From Breoghania sp037026715 (GTDB lineage: Bacteria; Pseudomonadota; Alphaproteobacteria; Rhizobiales; Stappiaceae), in assembly GCF_037026715.1 (NCBI RefSeq), contig NZ_JBANCG010000013.1:41218-105217 (forward strand): a stretch of 64,000 bases of DNA, read 5' to 3'. The translations under genes were made by a program, and so were the position numbers. The notes under the pieces are model-generated. The model had not been told where the DNA came from. It worked only from the letters and a program-made list of their open reading frames with translations, and did no database searches. Positions 34,502 through 42,221 of the stretch are shown here, in pieces. Numbering within the stretch: the stretch's first letter is position 1; every line of letters starts with the position of its first letter.

Positions 34502-35770
34502 ATGATGAGGCGTGTAGTCGTCACGGGCCTGGGGATGGTGACGCCGCTTGGATGTGGTGTCGATGTCACTTGGTCGCGGATTCTGGAAGGACGCAGCGGG
34601 GCGAGGCGGCCGGATTCGTTCGAGGTCTCCGATCTTGCGTGTCAGGTTGCTTGCGAGATTCCTCGCGGCGACGGTTCCGACGGTACTTTCAATCCCGACG
34701 ACTGGATGGAGCCGAAGGAGCAGCGGAAGGTGGACGATTTCATCGTCTACTCGATCGCGGCTGCGGACCAGGCTCTTGCGGATTCGGGCTGGAAGCCTGA
34801 GACGTATGAAGATCAGATCAGCACGGGCGTGCTGATCGGTTCCGGCATCGGCGGACTGCTCGGCATCGAGCAGAACGCGCTTCTTCTGAAAGAGAAGGGC
34901 CCGCGCCGTCTGAGCCCCTTCTTCATCCCCGGACGCTTGATCAACCTCTGTTCCGGCCATGTTTCGATTAAGCATGGCCTTAAGGGGCCGAACCACGCGG
35001 TCGTGACCGCGTGTTCGACCGGGGCGCACGCCGTCGGCGATGCCTCCAGGCTCATTGCACTCGGCGATGCCGACGTGATGGTCGCCGGCGGGGCTGAATC
35101 TCCGATCGGACGGCTGGCGCTTGCCGGCTTTGCCGCCTGTCGCGCGCTTTCCACCGGGTTCAACGACGATCCGCAACGGGCTTCGCGTCCCTACGACAAG
35201 GACCGTGACGGCTTCGTCATGGGTGAAGGCGCGGGATGTGTCGTGCTTGAGGAATACGAGCACGCCAAAGCCCGAGGCGCCAAGATCTATGCCGAGGTCA
35301 TCGGCTACGGCATGTCGGGTGATGCCTACCATATCACCGCGCCGGCGGAAGATGGCGACGGCGCCTACCGTTGCATGCAGGCCGCGCTGAAGCGCGCGGG
35401 CGTCGCACCTTCCGAGATCGATTACGTCAACGCTCACGGTACGTCGACGCCGCTTGGCGACCAGATCGAGCTCGGCGCTGTGACCCGCCTCATGGGTGAT
35501 GCCGCCAGCAAGCTGACGATGTCTTCGACGAAATCCTCGATCGGCCATCTGCTCGGTGCGGCAGGCGCGGTCGAGGCGATTTTCTCGGTTCTCGCCATTC
35601 GCGACAACATCGCGCCGCCGACGATCAATCTCGACAATCCCTCCGTGGAAACGGAGATCGATCTTGTCCCGCACAAGCCCAAGTCGATGCGGATTGACAC
35701 CGCGCTGTCGAACTCGTTCGGTTTTGGCGGTACGAATGCATCGCTGGTGTTCCGGCGGGTGGCCGACTAG
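34502..35770 (+). CDS. fabF: 3-oxoacyl-ACP synthase II
   Basis: Condensing enzyme of fatty-acid elongation. About 422 residues with the thiolase-fold triad: Cys in TACSTGAHAVGDA, His in NAHGTSTPLGD and His in SSIGHLLGAAGAVEA. The two adjacent ATGs (34502 and 34505) are both compatible with the AAGGA site; MRRVVVTGLG is the usual beginning. Last fab gene of the cluster; a terminator-like hairpin follows and mltG lies 336 bp on. Confidence 0.96.
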   Translation: MMRRVVVTGLGMVTPLGCGVDVTWSRILEGRSGARRPDSFEVSDLACQVACEIPRGDGSDGTFNPDDWMEPKEQRKVDDFIVYSIAAADQALADSGWKPETYEDQISTGVLIGSGIGGLLGIEQNALLLKEKGPRRLSPFFIPGRLINLCSGHVSIKHGLKGPNHAVVTACSTGAHAVGDASRLIALGDADVMVAGGAESPIGRLALAGFAACRALSTGFNDDPQRASRPYDKDRDGFVMGEGAGCVVLEEYEHAKARGAKIYAEVIGYGMSGDAYHITAPAEDGDGAYRCMQAALKRAGVAPSEIDYVNAHGTSTPLGDQIELGAVTRLMGDAASKLTMSSTKSSIGHLLGAAGAVEAIFSVLAIRDNIAPPTINLDNPSVETEIDLVPHKPKSMRIDTALSNSFGFGGTNASLVFRRVAD

Positions 35771-36106
35771 AGGCCATTCATGGTCACGAAATCGCGCCGG
35801 ACGTGAGCCGGCGCGATTGCAGTCCGCGGGAGGCCGCCCAGATCGGTGCTTCGAGCGACGGGGCGGCGCTATCTGGTATCGTTCGCACACGCCTTGGTGG
35901 AATAGCCGTCGGATCTGATGGAGGATGCGGGCAGGACCACTACAGTACCCGCAAAAATCGATAGGTCGTCCCCGTTCCGATAACGGAATGGAAGACGGTG
36001 GACATGGGGCTCCCGGCCTTGGCGGTGCTGATGCTTCGTGGTGGTTTGCGGGGGCCGTCAGGCGGTGGCGCTCAGGTGTCGTCGTCGAACAGGTAGACCG
36101 CGCAAT
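35771..36106. other. Intergenic region between fabF and mltG
   Basis: 336 bp without a supported gene. It begins with the fabF hairpin; the rest shows no clear promoter hexamers or repeats. In many rhizobia mltG follows fabF directly, so this may only be a leader for mltG. Confidence 0.4.
35790..35818 (+). terminator. Hairpin after fabF
   Basis: AATCGCGCCGG (35790-35800) and CCGGCGCGATT (35808-35818), a perfect 11-bp stem with a 7-base loop, 19 bp after the fabF stop. No T-run follows. Confidence 0.55.
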
Positions 36107-37393
36107 ATGCAAGACACGCCAGAAACCTCTGACGAACACGCTTCCGACCGTCAGGAGACAGCTCACGAGACGATGTCGCCGGCGAATGCGTCACAGCCGT
36201 CGGGGGAGGGTGAAAGCCCGATGCGGCCCGCGCCCAAGAGCCCCCGCGAAGCGATACAGCCGGAGCGCGTACCGGAACCGCCGGTGCGTTCGCGCCATGC
36301 GCGAAACCCGTTCGTCGTCTTTCTCAATTTCATGCTGACATTTGCCGTCCTGGCAGTACTCGCGGCCGGCGGACTGCTCTATTGGGGCAAGACCGAGTTC
36401 GACGGCAAGGGCCCGCTCGTTCAGGAGACGACGATCATTGTCGCTCCGGGCTCGGGCCTTGAGACGATTGCGCATACCCTTGATCGCGCTGGCGTAATCA
36501 AACAGGCGTGGGTGTTCATGGGCGGTGTTCAGCTCTACAAGAATGCCGGCAAGCTCAAGGCGGGTGAATATCTGTTCCCCGCAGGGATCAGCATGCGTGG
36601 TGTCATGGACATGCTGGTCGAGGGCAAGGCGATCCTCCACTCGATCACGATACCAGAAGGCTGGACCAGCGCGCAGATCGTCGAGCGCGTGAAGAACGAT
36701 CCTGTCCTGGTGGGCGACCTGTCTGAGGTTCCCGAAGAGGGATCGTTGCTGCCGGAAACCTACAAGTACACGCGCGGTACGACGCGGCAGGAAATCATCG
36801 AGCGTATGCGCAATGCGCAGGCCAAGGCGCTGGCGGAAATCTGGGAGAGGCGTTCGGAGGGATTGCCGCTCAAGACGCCCGAAGAACTCGTCATTCTCGC
36901 GTCGATCGTCGAGAAGGAGACGGGGCGTGCCGATGAGCGGCCCCGCGTCGCGGGCGTCTTCGTCAATCGGCTCAAGAAGGGCTGGCGGCTCGATTCCGAT
37001 CCTACGATTCTTTATGGGCTTCACGGCGGCGAGGCGTGGCAGCGCTCGCGCACGATCCTGAAAAGCGAGAAGGATGCGCCGAACCGTTACAACACCTATC
37101 AGATCCGCGGACTGCCGCCCGGGCCGATCGCCAATCCGGGGCGCAAGGCGATGGAAGCCGTGGCAAATCCCTCGCGTACGAAGGAAATGTTCTTCGTGGC
37201 GGATGGCACCGGCGGGCATCTTTTTGCGGAGACGCTGAAGGAGCATCAGCAAAACGTCCAGCGCTGGCGGGAGACCGAGAAAGCGCGCCGTCAGGCCGCG
37301 CCTTCGCCGGAACAGGCTGATGATCCGCAGGACGACGCGGATGCTCCGGGCATGATCCGGCCCGAAGCCAAACCGGAGGCGGGCTCCAACTGA
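36107..37393 (+). CDS. mltG: Endolytic murein transglycosylase MltG
   Basis: Inner-membrane lytic transglycosylase that cleaves nascent glycan strands and is thought to end their elongation. 428 residues: a disordered N-terminus, one membrane helix at about 68-92, a LysM-like subdomain and the YceG catalytic domain with the catalytic Glu in ASIVEKETG and the PDPTILYGL-like and PPGPIANPG segments (SDPTILYG, GLPPGPIANPG). Pro/Ala-rich C-terminal tail. ATG 36107 is preceded only by a weak AGGTAG site. Upstream of yicC and gmk as in related genomes. Confidence 0.92.
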   Translation: MQDTPETSDEHASDRQETAHETMSPANASQPSGEGESPMRPAPKSPREAIQPERVPEPPVRSRHARNPFVVFLNFMLTFAVLAVLAAGGLLYWGKTEFDGKGPLVQETTIIVAPGSGLETIAHTLDRAGVIKQAWVFMGGVQLYKNAGKLKAGEYLFPAGISMRGVMDMLVEGKAILHSITIPEGWTSAQIVERVKNDPVLVGDLSEVPEEGSLLPETYKYTRGTTRQEIIERMRNAQAKALAEIWERRSEGLPLKTPEELVILASIVEKETGRADERPRVAGVFVNRLKKGWRLDSDPTILYGLHGGEAWQRSRTILKSEKDAPNRYNTYQIRGLPPGPIANPGRKAMEAVANPSRTKEMFFVADGTGGHLFAETLKEHQQNVQRWRETEKARRQAAPSPEQADDPQDDADAPGMIRPEAKPEAGSN

Positions 37394-37516
37394 CTTGCCG
37401 CTCAGGGCAGTTTTACGCAGTCGCCGAGACGCGGGATGTTCGCGTTCAAGTCAATTCCCGCGGGCCGGATCCGGATGTTCGGCTCCGCGCATGACAACAG
37501 AGAAGAAAAGACGCCG

Positions 37517-38401
37517 ATGACCCTTGCGAGCATGACCGGATTCGCGCGCGCCGAAGGCACGCATGGAGCGATCCGTTGGACGTGGGAACTGCGCTCAGTC
37601 AACGGCAAGGGCCTCGACATGCGGTTCAGGCTCGGCAACGGGTTCGACAGTCTCGAGCCCGCCTTGCGTAAGTCTGCCGGCGCCGTCCTGACGCGCGGAA
37701 ACGTGAATGTGACGCTTTCGGTGCAGCGCGACACCGGCGAGACGATGCCGCGCGTCAATGAACGCGCGCTGGAGGCCGTTATCGAGGCGTTGGACGCCGT
37801 CCGCAGACGAACGCAAACGGCCCCCTCCACGCCTGAAGGCATCTTGTCGTTTCGGGGCGTTTTTGAAGTTCAGGACGGCGAGATCGACAAGGATGAGCGC
37901 ACGGCGCAGAATGCTGCCGTGCTCGCCTCCTTCGAGCGTGCTCTCGCCGATCTTGTATCCATGAGGAAGGCGGAGGGAGCCGCCGTCGGCCGGATTATCT
38001 CCGGCCACGTCGATCGAATCGAGAGCTTGACGGAGGATGCCGAAGCCTGTCCCTGCCGCAATGTGGAGGCGATCCGGCAAAGGCTCGCAGAGCTGGTGCG
38101 CCAGCTCATGGAGCACGGCGAATTCGATGAGGGCCGTCTTCACCAGGAAGCGGTTCTGTTGGCGACCAAGGCCGACATTCGCGAAGAGCTCGATCGGCTG
38201 AAGGCTCACGTTGCGGCGGCGCGAGACCTGATCGCCACTGGCGGACCGATCGGCCGCAGGTTCGATTTCCTCGCGCAGGAATTCAATCGGGAAGCCAACA
38301 CCTTGTGCTCGAAGTCCAACGACACGTCGCTGACCGCGATTGGTCTCGATCTCAAGACGACGATCGATCAGCTGCGCGAGCAGATCCAGAACCTGGAATA
38401 G
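37517..38401 (+). CDS. yicC: YicC family endoribonuclease
   Basis: Protein of 294 residues in the YicC family, members of which cleave RNA and in E. coli affect small-RNA decay. The N-terminal MTLASMTGFARAEG and the C-terminal domain with EFNREANTLCSKSNDTSLT are the family's signature ends. Start ATG 37517 (AGAAGAAAAG upstream) was chosen because MTGFAR lies within the first residues in homologues; the frame is open for 27 more codons. Overlaps no gene and is followed by gmk at 5 bp, so the two are an operon. Confidence 0.92.
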   Translation: MTLASMTGFARAEGTHGAIRWTWELRSVNGKGLDMRFRLGNGFDSLEPALRKSAGAVLTRGNVNVTLSVQRDTGETMPRVNERALEAVIEALDAVRRRTQTAPSTPEGILSFRGVFEVQDGEIDKDERTAQNAAVLASFERALADLVSMRKAEGAAVGRIISGHVDRIESLTEDAEACPCRNVEAIRQRLAELVRQLMEHGEFDEGRLHQEAVLLATKADIREELDRLKAHVAAARDLIATGGPIGRRFDFLAQEFNREANTLCSKSNDTSLTAIGLDLKTTIDQLREQIQNLE

Positions 38402-38406
38402 TCCTC

Positions 38407-39066
38407 ATGTCCGCCATCCCCGAAATTCGCAAGACCGGCGAGCCTGTTCGCCGCGGCCTTATGTTTGTCCTTTCCTCGCCGTCGGGCGCGGGCAAGTCCA
38501 CGATCGCGCGCAGTCTGCTTGAGTCGGACCGGGATCTGACCCTTTCGGTGTCGGTCACGACCAGGGAGCGGCGTCCGAGCGAGATCGATGGCGTCCATTA
38601 TCGCTTCATCTCGAAGAAGCAGTTCCTTTCGATGCGAGACCAGGGGGATCTGCTGGAATCGGCGGAAGTGCACGGCAACTTCTATGGAACACCGCGCGAA
38701 CCTGTCGAAGCTGCGCTGGCCGATGGCAAGGATGTGCTTTTCGATATCGATTGGCAGGGCACCCTTCAGCTTTATGACGCGGCAAGGCCCGACGTCGCGT
38801 CCGTCTTCATTCTGCCGCCGTCGATGAAGGAGTTGAGGTCGCGATTGGAGCGCCGGGCGGAAGACCCTGCGGACGTCATCGAGCGCCGTCTACAGAATGC
38901 CCGGGCTGAGATCGAACATTGGAAGGAGTACGATTACGTGCTCGTCAACGACGATCTCGATCAGACCTTTCAGGAAGTCCAGAAGATCCTGGGCGCAGAG
39001 CGCCGCCGTCGCGAGCGGAGCCTTGGAATGCAGGCGTTCGTGGAACGGCTCCAGAAGGAAGCGTAA
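38407..39066 (+). CDS. gmk: Guanylate kinase
   Basis: Phosphorylates GMP to GDP, linking nucleotide pools to (p)ppGpp metabolism. 219 residues. P-loop SPSGAGKST at residues 24-32, TTRERRPSEIDGVHYRF (GMP-binding Arg/Tyr) and the lid region RLERRAEDPADVIERRLQNA. Start ATG 38407 by homology, 5 bp after yicC; the longer frame is yicC in another register. Convergent with rsmA. Confidence 0.96.
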   Translation: MSAIPEIRKTGEPVRRGLMFVLSSPSGAGKSTIARSLLESDRDLTLSVSVTTRERRPSEIDGVHYRFISKKQFLSMRDQGDLLESAEVHGNFYGTPREPVEAALADGKDVLFDIDWQGTLQLYDAARPDVASVFILPPSMKELRSRLERRAEDPADVIERRLQNARAEIEHWKEYDYVLVNDDLDQTFQEVQKILGAERRRRERSLGMQAFVERLQKEA

Positions 39067-39122
39067 GGCGCGCTCCACGTTCCCCGGTGAAAACGGAAAG
39101 GGCTTGATGGGACGCGAAGCTG

Positions 39123-39146
39123 CTTCCGGCTGTGGTCAGCCGGAAG
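39123..39146. terminator. Hairpin between gmk and rsmA
   Basis: CTTCCGGCTG (39123-39132) and CAGCCGGAAG (39137-39146), loop of 4, a perfect 10-bp stem between the convergent genes. It overlaps the end of rsmA (stop at 39136-39138). No T-run on either strand; a bidirectional barrier is likely. Confidence 0.45.
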
Positions 39147-40011
39147 TGCTGAGGGAGCTCGCCGGCGTCTGTCCGCCTTCGCCGTCAAGGGCGTTGGCGA
39201 GAGCGACAAAACCTTCGATTGGAATTTCTTCGGCGCGCGCGGTCGGCATCAGGCCGGCATTTTCGATCAGCGCGGCCGTATCTCCTCCCAGCGATTTTAG
39301 CGCGGCGCGAAGCATCTTGCGTCGCTGTCCGAAAGCCGCGGCCGTGACCCGAGCGAGTGTCTTGATGTCGCAGGCGAGCGGCTCTGCACGCGGTACGAGC
39401 TGCACCACGGCCGAGGACACCTTGGGCGGGGGCGTGAAGGCCTGCGGTGGAAGGTTCAGAACGATCTCGGAATGGGTTCGCCAGCCCGCCAGGATGGCCA
39501 GCCGTCCGTAAGCCTTGTCCCCCGTCCGCGCGACGATCCGCTCCGCCACCTCTTTCTGGAACATCAGGGTGAGAGAATCCCAGAACGGCGGCCACGGGCC
39601 TTCCAGCCAGCCGGTAAGGAGCGGCGTGGCCACATTGTAGGGGAGGTTCGCGACGATCCGCGTGGGGCCATCCGCCAGTGCTGCCATGTCCACCGACAGG
39701 GCATCATCTTCGATTATTTCCAGCCGGCCGGGGTAGGCCGCGGCTATTTCCTCCAGCGCCGGCATACACCGGCGGTCCTTCTCGATAGCGATGACCTTCT
39801 TCGCTCCTTCGGCAAGAAGCCCGCGCGTCAACCCGCCCGGACCCGGGCCGACCTCGATCACGGTTGCCCCCTCAAGCCGACCGGAGGCGCGTGCGATACG
39901 GGCCGTCAGGTTCAGGTCGAGCAGAAAGTTCTGTCCGAGCGACTTGCGGGCGTCGAGCCCGTGGCGCCGGATGACCTCGCGCAAAGGGGGAAGGTCGTCG
40001 ATCTGTGCCAT
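39136..40011 (-). CDS. rsmA: 16S rRNA dimethyladenosine transferase
   Basis: Methylates A1518 and A1519 (E. coli numbering) of 16S rRNA late in 30S assembly; also called KsgA. 291 residues. SAM motif I EVGPGPGGLTRGLL, the catalytic NLPYN motif (VANLPYNVATPLL), and a C-terminal helical domain (FGQRRKMLRAALKSL). Starts with ATG overlapping the pdxA stop (TGATG), the familiar surA-pdxA-rsmA order of E. coli preserved. Confidence 0.96.
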   Translation of the reverse strand: MAQIDDLPPLREVIRRHGLDARKSLGQNFLLDLNLTARIARASGRLEGATVIEVGPGPGGLTRGLLAEGAKKVIAIEKDRRCMPALEEIAAAYPGRLEIIEDDALSVDMAALADGPTRIVANLPYNVATPLLTGWLEGPWPPFWDSLTLMFQKEVAERIVARTGDKAYGRLAILAGWRTHSEIVLNLPPQAFTPPPKVSSAVVQLVPRAEPLACDIKTLARVTAAAFGQRRKMLRAALKSLGGDTAALIENAGLMPTARAEEIPIEGFVALANALDGEGGQTPASSLSTSG

Positions 40012-41015
40012 CAGTGCGCGCCACCGCGGGCAAGACGATCCGCCAGGCGGATAGCGGCCACCAGACTGTCGGGTTTCGCGACGCCTTTTCCCGCGATGTC
40101 GAAGGCGGTTCCGTGATCAGGCGAGGTTCGGACAAACGGAAGTCCGAGCGTCACGTTCACGGTCTCGTCGAATGCCAGCGTCTTGACCGGGATGAGCGCC
40201 TGATCGTGATAGGCGCAGAGTGCTGCATCGTACTTCGCGCGCGCCCGGGCGTGAAAAAGAGTGTCACCGGGAAGGGGGCCGACGATGTCGATCCCTTCCG
40301 CGCGCAGGCGTTCAACCGCGGGGCGCGAGACCGTCTCGTCCTCGGTGCCGATCGTGCCGCCTTCGCCCGCATGCGGATTGAGCCCGGCAAGGACCAGTCG
40401 CGGCTTAGCGATGCCGAACCGGGTTCTGAGGTCCCTCTCCGTTACTCTGGCGACTTCGATGATACGTTCGGACGTCCACGCCCGGGCAATCGCATTGACC
40501 GGAATATGGACCGTGACGGGGACCGTCCTGAGATCGGGGCCCGCCAGCATCATCACGGGAACGGCCGGTTCGCTTGGCCAGTGCCGAGAAGCCAGAGAGC
40601 CCAGAAACTCGGTGTGTCCCGGGAACTGAAATCCAGCTGCGTAGAGCGACTTCTTCGCGATTGGTGCAGTCACGATTCCCGTCGCCAATCCCTCCTTGAC
40701 GTGGGCCACGGCCACGGCAATGGCCTCAATGACCGCATCCGGTGAAGCGGGGGCCGCGGCGCCGCAACGCGTATCGGCCCGGTTCTGGAGGGCGAACACG
40801 GGTAGGGCGTCGGCAAACCGCTGTTCAGCCTCTTCTGGCGCGCAGACGGAAATCGGAAGAGAAAGCCCAAGATCAGAGCTTCGGGCACTCAGGACGTCGG
40901 GATCTGCGAGGACGTAGAATGGAGGCAGGGCGAGCGGCGCGCGATCGCGCCATGCGGCCAGCAGCAGTTCCGGACCGATGCCGGCCGGATCGCCCATCGT
41001 GATGGCAAGTGGCAT
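40011..41015 (-). CDS. pdxA: 4-hydroxythreonine-4-phosphate dehydrogenase
   Basis: Pyridoxal 5'-phosphate synthesis enzyme (DXP-dependent pathway). 334 residues with TMGDPAGIGPELL at the N-terminus, the metal-binding His in GHTEFLGSLA, GLNPHAGEGG and CAYHDQALIPVK. Between the SurA-like gene (8 bp) and rsmA (overlap). The order surA-pdxA-rsmA is conserved from gammaproteobacteria. Its product PLP is used by alr further along, but no link beyond chance is implied. Confidence 0.96.
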   Translation of the reverse strand: MPLAITMGDPAGIGPELLLAAWRDRAPLALPPFYVLADPDVLSARSSDLGLSLPISVCAPEEAEQRFADALPVFALQNRADTRCGAAAPASPDAVIEAIAVAVAHVKEGLATGIVTAPIAKKSLYAAGFQFPGHTEFLGSLASRHWPSEPAVPVMMLAGPDLRTVPVTVHIPVNAIARAWTSERIIEVARVTERDLRTRFGIAKPRLVLAGLNPHAGEGGTIGTEDETVSRPAVERLRAEGIDIVGPLPGDTLFHARARAKYDAALCAYHDQALIPVKTLAFDETVNVTLGLPFVRTSPDHGTAFDIAGKGVAKPDSLVAAIRLADRLARGGAH

Positions 41016-41023
41016 TTCCCGCC

Positions 41024-42013
41024 TCAGCGATATTCGATGACCGCGTCCCGGCGCAGGTCGCGCAGATAGCGGCGGGCCATCATCTGGCCTTCCTTGTTGC
41101 GCAGCTCATCCTTGATCTGCGTGCGCAGACCGGCGTCGCTGTTGATCTCGCGCTTCTTGCACACCGCGTAGGAGGAGATGCCACTGCCGGTCTCGACAGG
41201 CGTGCTCAGATGGCCCGAGGGAACGTCCTTGAGGAGCTGGATCACTTCATCGGGGAGTTCGGGAGCGAGACGCACGCCAACAGGCTTCACGACGACTTCC
41301 TTCAGCCCCTCGGCCAGTTTCAGGCCGCTTTCGCAGTCGGTGAAGCGGGTGCGGAGATTGTTCGCCTCCTTCTTGCGCTGCGCCTTGAAGCCGGCGGATG
41401 CGTCCTTCGGAATGACGAAGATGACCTGAGACAGCGTGTATTCTGTGGTCTTGCTGTCGTCCACCTTGTCCTTGTCCTGCTTCAGCATCGCGGCCACCAC
41501 ATCCTGATCGGTGACGTTCACCTGCGCCCGGAAGCGGCGGAGCACCACATTGTGCCACAGGATCTCGGCCCGGATGCGGTCTTTCAGGGTGGACGGGTTC
41601 ACGCCGGAGCGGGAGAGTGCGGTACCGAGCTGGGACGGCGACATCTTGGTTCTGGAGGCGATACGCGCGAATGCCTGCTCGACTTCCGCGTCGGCTATCG
41701 AAACGCCGCGGCGCTTGGCTTCCTGCGTCTTGAGCCGCTCTTCGATCAGCTCTTCCTGAGCCATTTTCCTGGCGACGCTAGAGGACTTGCGCGCCGTGAG
41801 CTCGATAAGGCGGGTCCGCTGTGCGATGTCATAGCTCGTGATCGGTTGGTCGTTGACGATGACTTTGATGCTGGTAGCCGCGTGGACCGGACTTGGCGCC
41901 GCGCTCTGAAGGATACCGGCGAGCACGACCGCGAAGAGCACGGCAAGCCACTGCGAAACAGTCGGCACTTTCCGCTGGCGCCCCGCAAGGTCTGCTGTCG
42001 TCGGCGTCATCAT
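41024..42013 (-). CDS. surA: SurA-like periplasmic chaperone/peptidyl-prolyl isomerase
   Basis: Periplasmic chaperone that escorts outer-membrane proteins to BAM. From ATG 42013 (AGGGAG 5 bp upstream) the protein has 329 residues: a signal peptide ending near residue 45, a SurA N-terminal domain (IKVIVNDQPITSYDIAQRTR) and a parvulin-like region. It is shorter than E. coli SurA (428) and seems to have a single, divergent isomerase domain, the usual alphaproteobacterial form. Lies between lptD and pdxA, whose gene order supports the name. Confidence 0.88.
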   Translation of the reverse strand: MMTPTTADLAGRQRKVPTVSQWLAVLFAVVLAGILQSAAPSPVHAATSIKVIVNDQPITSYDIAQRTRLIELTARKSSSVARKMAQEELIEERLKTQEAKRRGVSIADAEVEQAFARIASRTKMSPSQLGTALSRSGVNPSTLKDRIRAEILWHNVVLRRFRAQVNVTDQDVVAAMLKQDKDKVDDSKTTEYTLSQVIFVIPKDASAGFKAQRKKEANNLRTRFTDCESGLKLAEGLKEVVVKPVGVRLAPELPDEVIQLLKDVPSGHLSTPVETGSGISSYAVCKKREINSDAGLRTQIKDELRNKEGQMMARRYLRDLRRDAVIEYR

Positions 42014-42221
42014 CACGTCTCCCTTGTCGCGCCGGCATGTTTGTCTGTCGCATGCCCGGTACACGGCTCGAATTTATCCTCGGGTGCCCGGTCTCGGCAG
42101 TCCCTAACAGGTTCGTTGCCTGCATGGTGTGGCGAAAGCTTGGCATTCACGCACAAGAGCTACCGGAAGCCAAGAGCCGGGCGGTTATCTTTCGAAAACA
42201 CGCTGCGGGATCCGGCAACGG